A DNA stretch of 64,000 bases from JAXGPF01 sp964463985 (GCA_964463985.1 CAYXEK010000003.1:1-64000); one strand, 5' to 3'; numbered from the stretch's first letter, positions 27,801 to 37,153 are shown. Notes: generated from the sequence alone by a model not told the origin. Numbers and translations are program-made.

Positions 27801-29732
27801 CTGGTGCAGGTGGACCGCACGGGCAGCCAGCCGGTATATCTGGGCGGCAAAAGCGGCTTTCCGAACTGGCTTTTGCCGGAAGGGCGCGCGTATTACCAGA
27901 CGGTGATCAATGAATTGATCGCCCTCTACGGCCGGGAACCGGGATGGAAGGGCATCGCCATGCATCTTTACGCCGGTTACGGCAACGGCCAGTTGTGGAA
28001 AACTTCCGCGGACGATCCATATTTTGCCAGTTACGACGATTTCACCATCTCGCTGTTTGAGAAGGAAACCGGGGTGAAAATTCCGGTTGCGTCCAGCGAG
28101 CCCAAGCGTTTCACCAGGCGCGCCGACTGGCTGCTCGCCAACGCCAAGGCGGAATGGACCGGCTGGCGCTGTGAAAAATTCCTCGAAATCCACCGCTGGA
28201 CCCGCGACCGGTTGAAAGCAACCCGGCCGGACCTGGAACTGATCATGTATCCTTACGATCCGTTTATCATACCGGCCTGGGACGAGAAACCGGAAGACGC
28301 CCTGCCTTCGATATTCGATTACGGCCGGCGCGTCGGCATAGACCTGGAAAAAATCAAGGACGATCCCGGCATGATTCTGGCCATGAACGTTACGGCGCGG
28401 ACGGATTATGACGCCTGGTTTGCCGGTTATCAACAGCGCGTCGGCATGGGCCGATTCCTGGCCCAACGCGAAAGCAGCCTGGCGCCGTTCGCCAACGACG
28501 GCAAGAACGGCGTGGCCGTGCGCTACAACTGGTACGAAGCGCAGCCACTCGGCCCCCTGGGCTGGCTCTGGGACTATACGGCCACCGAGGCCTGGCCGTA
28601 TCCCCAGGACGATTATTTCGCCGATTACTGGGTCAACTCCTTTGTGCGAACCCATCCCCGGCTGATGCTGCATCCGTTGCAGGATGTGATCATGTGGAAC
28701 GGACGCGAAACATCAATGGCCCGGTTTGCCCAGGCATTCCGGTCATTGCCGGCCATCCCTTATGCCAGCCTGCCGGGCCATGGGCGGGACCGGGATCTCC
28801 GGATCGGGACCGGCGTTTATTCCAACCAGACCTATGCCTATGCCGCCAACACCTACTGGTGGGATGTGGACGCCGCGCTGGAAATGGCTCCGGGGGTCAC
28901 CGGAAAAGAACTGACTTCCGGCGCGGATATCCGGAACGGCCAATGGTCCGGCCGGCTGACTCCTTTTTCCATGCGGACATTCCGGTTTGACGGCGCGCAT
29001 GCCGAACCGATCGCCGCCGCCCGGGCGCAGGTGTCCGCCAGGGGCATGGATGAAACCAGGCGGCTGCTTGCCGCGTGGGAAAACGATGTCAAGGCCTGCC
29101 GGGCATTGCTGGAACAAGCCGGCCGCGCGGCAACATTTGACGCCATCATCCGGGACGTCAGGACGGCGCTGGATGCCGGAACATACGGCGCGGCGTATGA
29201 TAAGCTGACATGTTATCCTTCGCGCCTGGCGCGGCTGCTGATCGAACCGGCCGAATATTCGGAATTCCTGACCGACGGCTGGCGTATTTCCATGCTGATG
29301 CCGCGCGGAGGGAAAAACCTGGCCGCGCTGGACCCGGTCAGCGGCAGCGCTCCGGCACTGCAATGGAAGCCCGTTACCGCCACGGGCAATCGCATCAGCG
29401 CCCATGGCGTTTACGGCGACCGCGACGGTTTCGTGGCGTTTGCCAACCGCCTCCATGTGCCCCTGGCCGGCAAGTGGATCTTATCCCTGGGACATGACGG
29501 CGGCTGCCGCGTGTTCATTGACGGTCAGCAGGTTCTTTGCGAGCCGCGCCGCCGGAACCCAATCCGCGAAGACCGCACCAGGGCCGCGGTGGAATTGACC
29601 GCAGGTGATCATGATCTGGTTGTGGTATTGGACACTGATCATGGACTGGGCTACGGTTTTGTTTTGCGGTTCCAAGCGCCGGAAGGCGGCGTGTGCAAAG
29701 GCATTGAGTATCCGTTTGCCGCTCTGCGGTGA
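24891..29732 (+). CDS. giant secreted protein, paralogue of the 12972-17555 product
   Basis: The start is the ATG at 24891, because AGGAG lies at 24881-24885; this gives 1613 residues with a signal peptide at about 1-22 (MVWLAAAGLNLYAQ). Residues about 30-180 are TPR-like helices (YLDGDLPAAREAFVKTAALP). A GH2-type jelly roll lies at about 395-510 (FVLYVNGRPAA, YDDSAWAPA). The core at about 855-1330 is shared with the first giant protein: LKFAGENAYFCGQFMYD, LFEKETGVKIPVA and IKDDPGMILAMN correspond to matching motifs there. A helical hairpin follows (ALDAGTYGAAYDKLT). The last 90 residues form a PA14-like or jelly-roll domain (LGHDGGCRVFIDGQQV) in place of the CBM9-like one. Family unrecognised; probably a polysaccharide-acting exoenzyme. 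Confidence 0.7.
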   Translation: MRQQAITAGMVWLAAAGLNLYAQETVQTAKQPHGRDAFTAAFSLYLDGDLPAAREAFVKTAALPECHPDYAANAVLMAGILNAVMNDTNAAFASFEQVRAMTNAAPTYKVDAECNLARLLFWNDDPGAASNMLEQARASLSKLTWTLDYGQVSRILNIYDDYLKRGRWGLRGQRDRIGTQIEQMARRTVLERQLTEQGLTPERRYLQGEPVSGPWERYPAYPAACSPYCWDFNDNTACGIDRTNGIAVMQVADGFLSLVTGTNALFGWGKMKTGDPQAGLLSGYGSGYNQLCPDLRGIKIRLRQSLAASEWQAQAAGKTRGRISVAESKWIAVKGTNWQEVFLPLTAKPPFSGIQILSDTAGNSVAIDWVRPCIYNGMLSLRKELELPAPVCWARVSLSCANFSGADGFVLYVNGRPAAKSPPAIMDNQLWNYELDPGLFVKGRNVLAWESGLRGLLDGALLCEDGTYVRFDSDTTWRAGAPAPGDDWQAPEYDDSAWAPAQQEEFVQPHYYWFNPSWKGRIMAQPADARAQPIFGAAEDVALNLAVPAQPGAAPELTWTLFDEMGDFANASDRKIDSGMVDLKSGLANLKFAGLAGEIKFPAGRLPANRAYALELVLKSGGREIEKYRYEFAVCGPVDLPAADNPTNYTDGMDLKLVWETDAAAEQAPGAFVSCDGWARLRPAPVIETPLGRFRQTFPDENFGSMGGEPCNYISFVYRLQNPGRPHVAIAEYPDDTIRSQEMRVSEGGYFYSNEIGNDTVMLGMDHPLTREIRHHHCLFFPGRKIGTVTFFALGGLRGSWTPDKAARVGKIRIYEVLNDVPARPIQDAPGPRKWIGQLPEAGPREVFQSCFSSPIAGYIRSMRIATEQPNFYRNWMVAFVNMVKRLKFAGENAYFCGQFMYDKVLYPSVFSDETAFGWSHSGSLRDYGVLLAKMFEQNNLGFFSALQMGGANRIGFSCDDQALAAGHPTLVQVDRTGSQPVYLGGKSGFPNWLLPEGRAYYQTVINELIALYGREPGWKGIAMHLYAGYGNGQLWKTSADDPYFASYDDFTISLFEKETGVKIPVASSEPKRFTRRADWLLANAKAEWTGWRCEKFLEIHRWTRDRLKATRPDLELIMYPYDPFIIPAWDEKPEDALPSIFDYGRRVGIDLEKIKDDPGMILAMNVTARTDYDAWFAGYQQRVGMGRFLAQRESSLAPFANDGKNGVAVRYNWYEAQPLGPLGWLWDYTATEAWPYPQDDYFADYWVNSFVRTHPRLMLHPLQDVIMWNGRETSMARFAQAFRSLPAIPYASLPGHGRDRDLRIGTGVYSNQTYAYAANTYWWDVDAALEMAPGVTGKELTSGADIRNGQWSGRLTPFSMRTFRFDGAHAEPIAAARAQVSARGMDETRRLLAAWENDVKACRALLEQAGRAATFDAIIRDVRTALDAGTYGAAYDKLTCYPSRLARLLIEPAEYSEFLTDGWRISMLMPRGGKNLAALDPVSGSAPALQWKPVTATGNRISAHGVYGDRDGFVAFANRLHVPLAGKWILSLGHDGGCRVFIDGQQVLCEPRRRNPIREDRTRAAVELTAGDHDLVVVLDTDHGLGYGFVLRFQAPEGGVCKGIEYPFAALR

Positions 29733-29872
29733 ACGGGGGTGAAATGGGAAATTCCGCGCAATGCGCCTTTTGCATTGGAGGGCGAAGCTGTGCTGAGCCG
29801 TTTATATGCGGGGATATGCGGACGGCTCACCGCAGGTTCGCCCTCCAGGGAAAAAATATCATCATTGGATAA
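29733..29872. promoter_or_regulatory. non-coding spacer with long hairpin
   Basis: This 140-base spacer between the giant protein gene and the DUF6259-like gene is dominated by the REP-like inverted repeat at 29775-29847. The hairpin could separate or attenuate expression of the two genes. Confidence 0.4.
29775..29847. repeat. REP-like element, two inverted arms
   Basis: The arm at 29776-29800 and the arm at 29823-29847 are inverted copies of a 25-mer beginning TGGAGGGCGAA and ending TGAGCCG, identical at about 22 of 25 positions and separated by 22 bases. A third arm occurs alone at 41655-41679. The pattern matches bacterial REP/BIME repeats. Confidence 0.75.
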
Positions 29873-31963
29873 ATGAATAATTATACAATCATCCTTGAAA
29901 ACGCTTTGCTGAAAGCGGTGTTTGACCGGTCAACCGGGGCCTTGCTGAACCTGACTTCTAAAAAAACCGGCTGGCAGGTGCAACGCCGGAGCAGCCTGGC
30001 CAGGTCCTTCCGCATGTTGCTCCCGCTGCCGGACCGGAGGAATAATCCCGTCGTGGGCGAAAAGCAGGCCCCGCCCATGGTGGAAACGGACAACCGCCAA
30101 CGGCTGGTGTTTACCTGGCGGAACCTGCACAGCGAACATGGCGGCGGGGCGGATATCATCTTCCGGGGGGGCGTTGAGCTTTCCGACGACGGCTTGACAT
30201 TCCGCGCGGAAGTGGAAAACCGCAGCCCCCATGCCATTGAGACCATTGACTGGCCCTGCCTGGGCGATTTCTCGCGGCCGCCGGGCGTTGAACGTTTTGA
30301 ATTCCTGGCGATGAATTACGGCAATGCCAGCCGGCGCTGCATTTTTCCGCACTTCAACAACAGCCGCGGATATTGGGGCACGGATTATCCGGTTGAGATT
30401 GTCGCCAGCGAGGTTTCGCCGTTTGTGATTATCCACGGCAATCAGGGAGGACTCTATGCCGGCTACCATGACACCAGCATGGAGCAACTGCTGTTTTTCA
30501 CATTCGAGCTGCGGCCTGGCGTCGAACAGCGCGACAGGTGTTTGATGGCGTCCGGCGATGAAATGGACGGGCAACCGCTGCAGGTCCTTTTTTACACGAC
30601 GCATTTCCCCTTTTTGAATCCGGGCGAGTCCGGCAAGCTGCATCCGGTGGTGCTCAGGCCGTATGCCGGCACCTGGCATCAAGGCGCCGATTGTTACCGG
30701 CAATGGCGGAAAACATGGTACCGCCAACCTCCCGCGCCGGCCTGGGCCCGGGATGTTTTTTCCTGGCACCAGATTCACATTAATTCTCCCGAAGATGAAC
30801 TGCGTTTCCAGTACAAGGACCTGGTGCGGTACGGCGCCGACTGCGCCCGGCACGGCGTGCAGGCAATCCATCTGATAGGTTGGAACCGTGGCGGGCAGGA
30901 CCGCGGCAATCCCAGCCATGACATAGACCCGCGCCTGGGTGCCTGGGAAGACCTGCGCGACGCCATTGCCGCCATTCATGCCATGGGTGTGAAGGTTATT
31001 CTTTTCAACAAGTATACCTGGGCGGACCGCTCGGGAGAATGGTTCCGGACGGACCTGGCCCGGCACGCGGCCAGGGACCCGTATGGCGACTATTACCTGC
31101 ACCCGGGGTGGCAGTACCAGACGCCGGCGCAGCTGGCGGACATCAATACCCGGCGCCTGGTTCCCCTCTGCATGCACAGCGCGCAATGGCGGGAAATCGC
31201 CGCGCGGGAGTTCCGGAAAAGCATCGCGCTCGGCGCCGACGGAATGCTGTCCGACGAGGCTTTCCATCACGCTCCCGCGCGTTATTGCTTCGATCCCGGC
31301 CATGGACATCATGTTCCCGCGCATATTTACGCGGGGGATGCGCCGCTGGCGGAAGAATTCCGCGCCATAGCCGCCAGGGAAAACCCGGAGTTCCTGTTTG
31401 CCGCGGAAGCGTGTTATGACCTGCAATGCCGGCATTACTCGATTTCGTACATGCGGCTGGAAGAAAACCATCTGCCGCTGCCGCGCTACGTGGCCCAGGA
31501 CACCGGGATCGCCATCACTGTGATAGGGTACAACGATCGGAACGTGATCAACAAGGCGCTGATGTACCGCTATATTTTGAGCTACGAGCCCCGCAATTTC
31601 AAAGGACGCCTGGACGAGTTCCCCCGCACGGTAGCTTATGGCGGCCAGGTGGACGAATTGCGCCGGCGTTACCGGGAATTTCTGTGGGACGCCGAGTTCT
31701 GCCATACTCTGGGCGCTGCAGTGGCGAAAGGCAATGCGCCCATGGATGAATACGGCTATTCCGTTTTACGCCATCGGCAGACCGGCAAACGGGCCGTAGT
31801 CGTAGTCAACCGGGATGCTGGCAGGGCCATGGAAATTGCAGTAAAACTGGATGCGCCGGCTGCCGATATGGTGATGGTTACGCCCGAGCGCCCGGCGGCG
31901 GTGGAATCGCAGGGCGCCGCCGAAATCCCGCCGCTGTCGGCGGCGATCTTTATGGAGAAATGA
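29873..31963 (+). CDS. GH36/DUF6259-like barrel glycosidase
   Basis: This 696-residue protein has no signal peptide. Residues 1-290 are a beta-sandwich like the N-terminal domain of GH36-type enzymes (LENALLKAVFDRSTGALLNL, LTFRAEVENRSPHAIETIDWP). Residues about 300-570 form a (beta/alpha)8 barrel: VFSWHQIHINSPEDE, GVQAIHLIGWNRGGQDRG, MGVKVILFNKYTWADRS, ALGADGMLSDEAFHH (with likely catalytic Asp/Glu) and NPEFLFAAEACYD. A small beta domain closes the protein (GKRAVVVVNRDAGRAMEIAV). I match it to the DUF6259-type group; substrate unknown. Its stop codon precedes the next start by one base, so the two are translationally coupled. Confidence 0.65.
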   Translation: MNNYTIILENALLKAVFDRSTGALLNLTSKKTGWQVQRRSSLARSFRMLLPLPDRRNNPVVGEKQAPPMVETDNRQRLVFTWRNLHSEHGGGADIIFRGGVELSDDGLTFRAEVENRSPHAIETIDWPCLGDFSRPPGVERFEFLAMNYGNASRRCIFPHFNNSRGYWGTDYPVEIVASEVSPFVIIHGNQGGLYAGYHDTSMEQLLFFTFELRPGVEQRDRCLMASGDEMDGQPLQVLFYTTHFPFLNPGESGKLHPVVLRPYAGTWHQGADCYRQWRKTWYRQPPAPAWARDVFSWHQIHINSPEDELRFQYKDLVRYGADCARHGVQAIHLIGWNRGGQDRGNPSHDIDPRLGAWEDLRDAIAAIHAMGVKVILFNKYTWADRSGEWFRTDLARHAARDPYGDYYLHPGWQYQTPAQLADINTRRLVPLCMHSAQWREIAAREFRKSIALGADGMLSDEAFHHAPARYCFDPGHGHHVPAHIYAGDAPLAEEFRAIAARENPEFLFAAEACYDLQCRHYSISYMRLEENHLPLPRYVAQDTGIAITVIGYNDRNVINKALMYRYILSYEPRNFKGRLDEFPRTVAYGGQVDELRRRYREFLWDAEFCHTLGAAVAKGNAPMDEYGYSVLRHRQTGKRAVVVVNRDAGRAMEIAVKLDAPAADMVMVTPERPAAVESQGAAEIPPLSAAIFMEK

Positions 31964-31964
31964 A

Positions 31965-34838
31965 ATGCGCCGAAACGCAACGCGGAAACATGCCATGCAA
32001 CATCCATACGGTCCGGCGCCGTTCTGGACATGGGCGGGCGATCTCAGCCCGGGAAAAATAGACCGGGACCTGAAACGGTTCCGCGACATGGATATTTATG
32101 AGATGGTGATCATGCCCCTGTACGGGCTGGCCCATCCTTACCTGGGCCGGGATTACCTGAGGTTGTATGAGCATACCTGCAAGCGTTGCCGGCAATACGG
32201 CCAGAAAATCTGGATTTACGATGAATTCAACTGGCCCAGCGGCACCTGCGCCGGCAGGGTCCTGCGCGAAAACCCCGAAGCGCGCCAGAAAATCATCCGG
32301 TTCGAATTCCCGGGCATCGGCCAGACGGGCCGGCCGTCCTGGAAAATCGAGGAATATGCCGGGTTCGACCTGGCGGCTTACGGCGCGGAATGGGCTTTGA
32401 ATTCCAACGGCTACCTGGATACGCTCAACGCCCGGGCGGTCGGCCATTACATCCGGTTGACCCACGAGGTTTACCGCGCCGCGATTGGCGGCTATTTCGG
32501 GGATGTGATTATGGGATTCTTCACAGATGAACCGGTGCTTCTGCGCGGCGGTCGTTCCCTGCCTTTTACCCCGGGCTTGTTTGAACTATTCCATCAACGC
32601 TATGGCTACGACCTGGAAAAGAACATCCTTGGGCTCGTGGCCGATACGCCTTCGGCGCCGCGCCTCCGCCGCGATTACTGGGCGCTGGTGACCGAGTTGT
32701 TCCAAGCCAACTTCTTCCGCCAATACGCCGGCTGGTGCGGCAGGCATGGCCTGCAGATGACCGGGCACCTGCTTTACGAGGAAATGCTCTCCGGCCAGGT
32801 GCAATTCAACGGCGATATGTATGCCATGCTTTCCGAAATGCAGGCGCCGGGAATTGACATGCTCCAGGGCTTGACCAGTTTTGACCGACGCGGCCTGCGC
32901 GAGGCTTTCGGCGGAGAGGCTTGCGCCGATATTACCGGCAAGCTGATAGAAAGCATCGGCTATTTCGCCGGCAAAAAACGGCTGATGTGCGAAGTTTGCG
33001 GCGTGACGGCGCACAGCGGGACGGCCCAGTTTTACAAGCGCGCCATGGATTACCTTTTCCACCACGGCATCAGCATGATGAATGACAATTTGTTTGCCGA
33101 CTCGCAGGGCGGTTTCCGCGCGGGGTTCGGTTGCCATTCCTTCTGGACGCCCTGGACGCGCCATTACAAGCTGCTCTCGCGCCATGTCCGCGCGATGTCG
33201 CGGCTGAATTCCGGCTCCCGCCTGGAAACAAACCTCGGCATTTTCTATCCCCGCCAGGATATCTGGCGGCGGTTCGGCCCGCTCGGAACGTTTTTCGGCA
33301 GCCAGCCGCCCGAGCCGGCATGGCAGGCCACCCAGCAGACAATTTTAAACCTCACGCACGGCCTGATCCGGCGGCATTGGAACTACTATTATGTTTTCGA
33401 ACAGGCGCTGGCCCGGGCGGAATTCCCGCGGCGCGGCATGCAGATCGGCGGGTTTGAATGCCGGACGCTGATTTTGCCCGACCTCCACTCGGTATCGGAA
33501 ATGGATGCGGCAATTCTCAAGCGGTTTCTCGCCAATGGCGGCTGCCTGATTTGCGCGCAACGGCGTCCTCTGGTTTTCAACGCGGATGGCCGGACGCGGG
33601 AGGCGACATGGCTGCGCGGTCCCCGGGTATTCGATGTGCGGTGCGGCATGCACGAGTTGGCCGACCGGACCGCGCGGATTCTGGAACAAATTGCGGCGCG
33701 CAAAGTGGCCATCAGCGGCGATCATACGGATGAAGTCATGCTGACCCACCGGCATGCCCGCGGCCGGGAATGGGTGTTTCTGACCAATTTCGGCGGGCAA
33801 GCCGCCGATGTGCGAACCGATTTGGACGTCCATTGGCGGCTCGCGGAACCCGGCGGAATGGCCGATGCCGGAAAATCCCCGCGGCGCTTCCTGCTGCTGC
33901 CGAACGAGTCGGTGTTGTTTTCCCGGTCGGATCGGAAAGCGCCGGCATTGCCGGCGCCGGCTCCATCCGGCGCGGCCATGCGGCTGCCGGCCGAATGGTC
34001 ATTCCGCCTGCCGCAGGGCAACACCTTGAGTTTGCCGGTGCAGATATTCACCGGCAAATTCCGCGGAAAATTCCCGCCGGCTGCCGGCGGACAATGGTCC
34101 GCGCCGCTCGTGGAAAGCGCGCCTTTTGACCTGGTTCCCGGCCGGGCATACTGGCTGCGCGCGGAATTGACCATTGAAGGAATTTCCGGCGGATTGCAGT
34201 TAATCGCCGACGGCCGCGACCAATGCGAGGTGTTTGTCAATCGCCGCCGCGCGCCCGGCCATGCCGGCCGGTTATTGTGGGATGATGCGAATCTGACCTT
34301 TGATTTGACGGGTTGTTCGCGCCCCGGCGCGCATGAAATCCTGATCCGGTATACCCCGCACCGGGAGCGAAAATTTGTCAGCCGGTTCTGGCCGCTGAAC
34401 AGCCTGCCGCCCTTCGTGCTGGCCGGCGGGTTTGTCGTGGACCCCAAGCGCCATCGCGAAGGATTCAGGGTGCTGCGGCCAGCGCCGAAAATTATGCCGC
34501 TGGGCGATTTGCTGACCATGGGGCTGCCGGGCATTGCCGGCCCGGTGGAGTACTCCACCACGCTTGAATTATCCCGCAAACCGCGCCAGATACTGCTTGA
34601 CCTGGGAGCGCAGCAGGATACATTTGAAGTCGCGGTCAACGGGAAATATGCCGGCGCGCTGCTGTGGCCGCCGTACCGGCTGGAAATCGGCGGGCTGATA
34701 GTAAAAGGACGCAACCGGATAACCCTGCGCCTGCGCACAGCCATGAGTGGAATCCTGTCGAATTCATTCCGCAAGAATGAAACCAACCGGCCGCCGGTGG
34801 GCTTGCTGGAAATCCCGATGTTGATTGCCGGCGATTAG
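31965..34838 (+). CDS. GH106-like glycoside hydrolase, second paralogue
   Basis: This 957-residue protein begins one base after the preceding stop; GGAG lies within the end of the upstream gene. APFWTWAGDLSPGKI and IWIYDEFNWPSGTCAGR (residues about 15-90) repeat the hallmark of the protein at 6555-9803. FTDEPVLLRGG (about residue 185) and LMCEVCGVTAHSG (about 345) give the probable acidic catalytic residues. The C-terminal part carries two sugar-binding jelly rolls (CEVFVNRRRAPGHAG, VAVNGKYAGALLWPPY). No signal peptide is visible. The two proteins clearly share a family but differ enough to suggest different linkages or substrates. The last gene of the 24.9-34.8 kb run. Confidence 0.75.
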   Translation: MRRNATRKHAMQHPYGPAPFWTWAGDLSPGKIDRDLKRFRDMDIYEMVIMPLYGLAHPYLGRDYLRLYEHTCKRCRQYGQKIWIYDEFNWPSGTCAGRVLRENPEARQKIIRFEFPGIGQTGRPSWKIEEYAGFDLAAYGAEWALNSNGYLDTLNARAVGHYIRLTHEVYRAAIGGYFGDVIMGFFTDEPVLLRGGRSLPFTPGLFELFHQRYGYDLEKNILGLVADTPSAPRLRRDYWALVTELFQANFFRQYAGWCGRHGLQMTGHLLYEEMLSGQVQFNGDMYAMLSEMQAPGIDMLQGLTSFDRRGLREAFGGEACADITGKLIESIGYFAGKKRLMCEVCGVTAHSGTAQFYKRAMDYLFHHGISMMNDNLFADSQGGFRAGFGCHSFWTPWTRHYKLLSRHVRAMSRLNSGSRLETNLGIFYPRQDIWRRFGPLGTFFGSQPPEPAWQATQQTILNLTHGLIRRHWNYYYVFEQALARAEFPRRGMQIGGFECRTLILPDLHSVSEMDAAILKRFLANGGCLICAQRRPLVFNADGRTREATWLRGPRVFDVRCGMHELADRTARILEQIAARKVAISGDHTDEVMLTHRHARGREWVFLTNFGGQAADVRTDLDVHWRLAEPGGMADAGKSPRRFLLLPNESVLFSRSDRKAPALPAPAPSGAAMRLPAEWSFRLPQGNTLSLPVQIFTGKFRGKFPPAAGGQWSAPLVESAPFDLVPGRAYWLRAELTIEGISGGLQLIADGRDQCEVFVNRRRAPGHAGRLLWDDANLTFDLTGCSRPGAHEILIRYTPHRERKFVSRFWPLNSLPPFVLAGGFVVDPKRHREGFRVLRPAPKIMPLGDLLTMGLPGIAGPVEYSTTLELSRKPRQILLDLGAQQDTFEVAVNGKYAGALLWPPYRLEIGGLIVKGRNRITLRLRTAMSGILSNSFRKNETNRPPVGLLEIPMLIAGD

Positions 34839-34897
34839 CAAAATTCAAAACTAAGTCCTGAATCCGTGATGAGGCCCGGATGCCGCAGATGCTCGGC

Positions 34898-34938
34898 GCG
34901 AAGGATGACGCTGTATTCATATACCGCGAATCCTTCGC
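34898..34938. terminator. hairpin downstream of the second GH106-like gene
   Basis: A perfect 9-base stem (GCGAAGGAT at 34898-34906 with ATCCTTCGC at 34930-34938) encloses a 23-base loop, 60 bases after the stop codon. There is no T-run, so termination would be Rho-assisted or absent. The rest of the spacer to 35114 is AT-rich from 34990 on and probably holds the promoter of the next gene. Confidence 0.35.
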
Positions 34939-35114
34939 AACAAAGCAGATGCGACATACCGGCCTCACCCGGTGGGCGCTCTTTTCTTCAATCAAACGGG
35001 TTGTCCTTTTGGTGACTATTTAATAGATCGTAAACGGTTGCTTTACACATCATTATGTAATAAAAATAAAATCCCGTCACGGATTCAGGAAAGTCATAAC
35101 CAGGGAGGTGCCAC

Positions 35115-36896
35115 ATGCAGCGTTTGTCATTGATAGCGGTCGGACTGCTCGCCGGCGCGGTTATGGTTTGCGCGGATACGCATTACGTGCGTTCGCCGGA
35201 AACCTGCACCAATACCGCCGCGCAACATCCCTATGCGAGTTGGGAAAATGCCGCGACCAATATCCAGTGGGCGATGGACGCCGCCGCCGCGAACGACACA
35301 GTGCTGGTTTCCAACGGCGCATACCGCGCCACCGGCGCGGTGGACAACGTTGTCGCCTTTGAAAAAAACCTGACGCTGGTAAGCGTCAACGGTCCGGGAG
35401 ACACCGTGATTGACGGGCAGGCCGCCTCGCGCTGCGTCTGGCTGCGGTATGATTCCGCGCTGGACGGCTTTACGCTGTCCAATGGCTTTGCCGCCTGCGG
35501 CGCCGGCGTTTACATGCAGAACTGCACCGGCACGGTCACCAACTGCTGGATGGTGGACAACGTCTGCACGGGGGTGACATCGTCGTTTATTGCCGGAGCG
35601 GGCATTGCGCTGGACGGCGGCAATCCGCTGGCGACGGACTGCCGCATCTGGAACAACGAGTGCCTGGCCGGGGATGCCGGCAGCGGTTACCAGGCGGCCC
35701 ACGGCGGCGGCGGCGGAGTCTGCATCGCCACCGGCCTGGTGCAGCGCTGCGTCATCACCGGCAACAAATCGCTCTATCTCGGCGCCGCGGGCAATAATGG
35801 CGGCGGAGGAATGTTTATCCGCGGTGGAGTTGTCTCAAACTGTACGATTACCGGCAATATTGGAATGTACGGAGGGGGTATTCGCACCAGCCTTGGTTCA
35901 CCCGCGATGATAATCAATTGCTCAATAAGCAATAATGTCGCTCATAATATAGGCGCCGGAACGTTTCTCCAAGGCGGAATTATGATCAGCAATGTTGTTT
36001 CCAGCAATGCCGGGCCATCTTATGCCGGAATTTATATTTACCGCGGCGCGCTGGTCTCCAACTGCATGATCAGTTTGAATACATCCACCGGCGGCGCGAC
36101 TTTTGGCGTAGGCGCGGCATTATTTAACAACGATGAAGGTTCGCTGATGACGGATTGCGTCATCAGCGGCAATTACAGCAGCGTGGCCGGCGGCGGCGGC
36201 GCATATTGCCGTTATCCCCAGAACCGCATTGTCAATTGCCGGATTTTAAACAATACCGTGCATTCCCACGGCGGCGGCATCTATATTTCCGGACCAACCG
36301 CGCCGGGCGGGGGTACGGTGTCAAATTGCATCATCAGCGGGAATACCTCGACAAACAATTATGGCGGCGGGGTGTATATAATCCAGGGCGGCACCTTGCG
36401 CAACTGCCTGATTTACAGCAACCAGGCGCTACGCGCCGGCGGGGTCTATGCCGTCAACGGTTATGTTAATACCAGCCGCGTCAGCGCCTGCACGATCGTC
36501 GCCAACCGGACCACCACCTACGTTGCCGGGGGGATGGTTGTTGACAACAGCAACGAAGTGTTCAACTGCATCATTGCCAGCAACACAATTACCGACGGCA
36601 GTTTGAAGGACCTGGTGTTATATGGCACCGGCGTGGACACGATTTCTTTTTCCTGTGCGCCGGAAGCGCCCCTGGTGCGCGGCAACATCAATACCGCCCC
36701 GGATTTCGCGGATTTCACAGGTCAGAATTACCGGTTGCTGCCCGGCTCGCCCGGCATGGACGCCGGCACCAATGAACCGTGGATGTCATTCACCGTTGAT
36801 TTGGACGGCCGCACGAGGATTGACCGGTTTAACCGCCGGGCGGACATGGGCTGTTACGAATATGCGCCGCGCGGGACCATGTACACGCTGCACTGA
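35115..36896 (+). CDS. secreted right-handed beta-helix protein (choice-of-anchor Q type)
   Basis: This 593-residue protein has GGGAGG just upstream of the ATG. Residues 1 to about 21 form a signal peptide (LIAVGLLAGAVMVCAD). The rest consists of repeated beta-helix turns (NCTITGNIGMYGGGI, NCIISGNTSTNNYGGGVYI, NCRILNNTVHSHGGGIYI). It ends with the anchor-Q-type tail DLDGRTRIDRFNRRADMGCYE plus 13 residues. It is a clear paralogue of the truncated protein at 9912-11693, with the same tail (DLGGRPRLDHFSRLVDMGCYE). Such proteins bind or cleave acidic or sulfated polysaccharide at the cell surface, but no active site can be pointed to here. Confidence 0.8.
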   Translation: MQRLSLIAVGLLAGAVMVCADTHYVRSPETCTNTAAQHPYASWENAATNIQWAMDAAAANDTVLVSNGAYRATGAVDNVVAFEKNLTLVSVNGPGDTVIDGQAASRCVWLRYDSALDGFTLSNGFAACGAGVYMQNCTGTVTNCWMVDNVCTGVTSSFIAGAGIALDGGNPLATDCRIWNNECLAGDAGSGYQAAHGGGGGVCIATGLVQRCVITGNKSLYLGAAGNNGGGGMFIRGGVVSNCTITGNIGMYGGGIRTSLGSPAMIINCSISNNVAHNIGAGTFLQGGIMISNVVSSNAGPSYAGIYIYRGALVSNCMISLNTSTGGATFGVGAALFNNDEGSLMTDCVISGNYSSVAGGGGAYCRYPQNRIVNCRILNNTVHSHGGGIYISGPTAPGGGTVSNCIISGNTSTNNYGGGVYIIQGGTLRNCLIYSNQALRAGGVYAVNGYVNTSRVSACTIVANRTTTYVAGGMVVDNSNEVFNCIIASNTITDGSLKDLVLYGTGVDTISFSCAPEAPLVRGNINTAPDFADFTGQNYRLLPGSPGMDAGTNEPWMSFTVDLDGRTRIDRFNRRADMGCYEYAPRGTMYTLH

Positions 36897-36952
36897 ATGC
36901 TGCCGCATAAAGCGCGCCGGCTTCTGCTATATTTGAGTATCCGCCTCCCGGC

Positions 36953-36986
36953 ATCCGCCCAGGGCATATTCCCGAGGCGGGCGGAT
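36953..36986. terminator. GC-rich hairpin after the beta-helix gene
   Basis: ATCCGCCC at 36953-36960 pairs perfectly with GGGCGGAT at 36979-36986. The sequence in between can add a small inner stem (GGG...CCC). No T-run follows, so the terminator role is tentative. Confidence 0.35.
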
Positions 36987-37153
36987 CATCCCGCCCTGCC
37001 GGTAGCGCCGGCAATTATTCTTGCCTTGCATTGAAAGTCAGCTTATGAGTTAATCAGCGTATTGAACGTCATCCTGGGTTTTCATGAAATGCTTCAGCCA
37101 ACTGCGCAAATTTAAAAACAAACGTATTCCGCCGGAAACAAGGAAGCGCGAAG

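Noticed and set aside
26748..28673. 641-residue open frame on the minus strand opposite the second giant gene
   Set aside because: It mirrors a high-GC coding gene, has no ribosome binding site or domain character, and the plus-strand frame has a signal peptide and a paralogue.
29930..31705. 591-residue minus-strand frame opposite the DUF6259-like gene
   Set aside because: It is a shadow frame caused by codon bias; no domains, no start signal.
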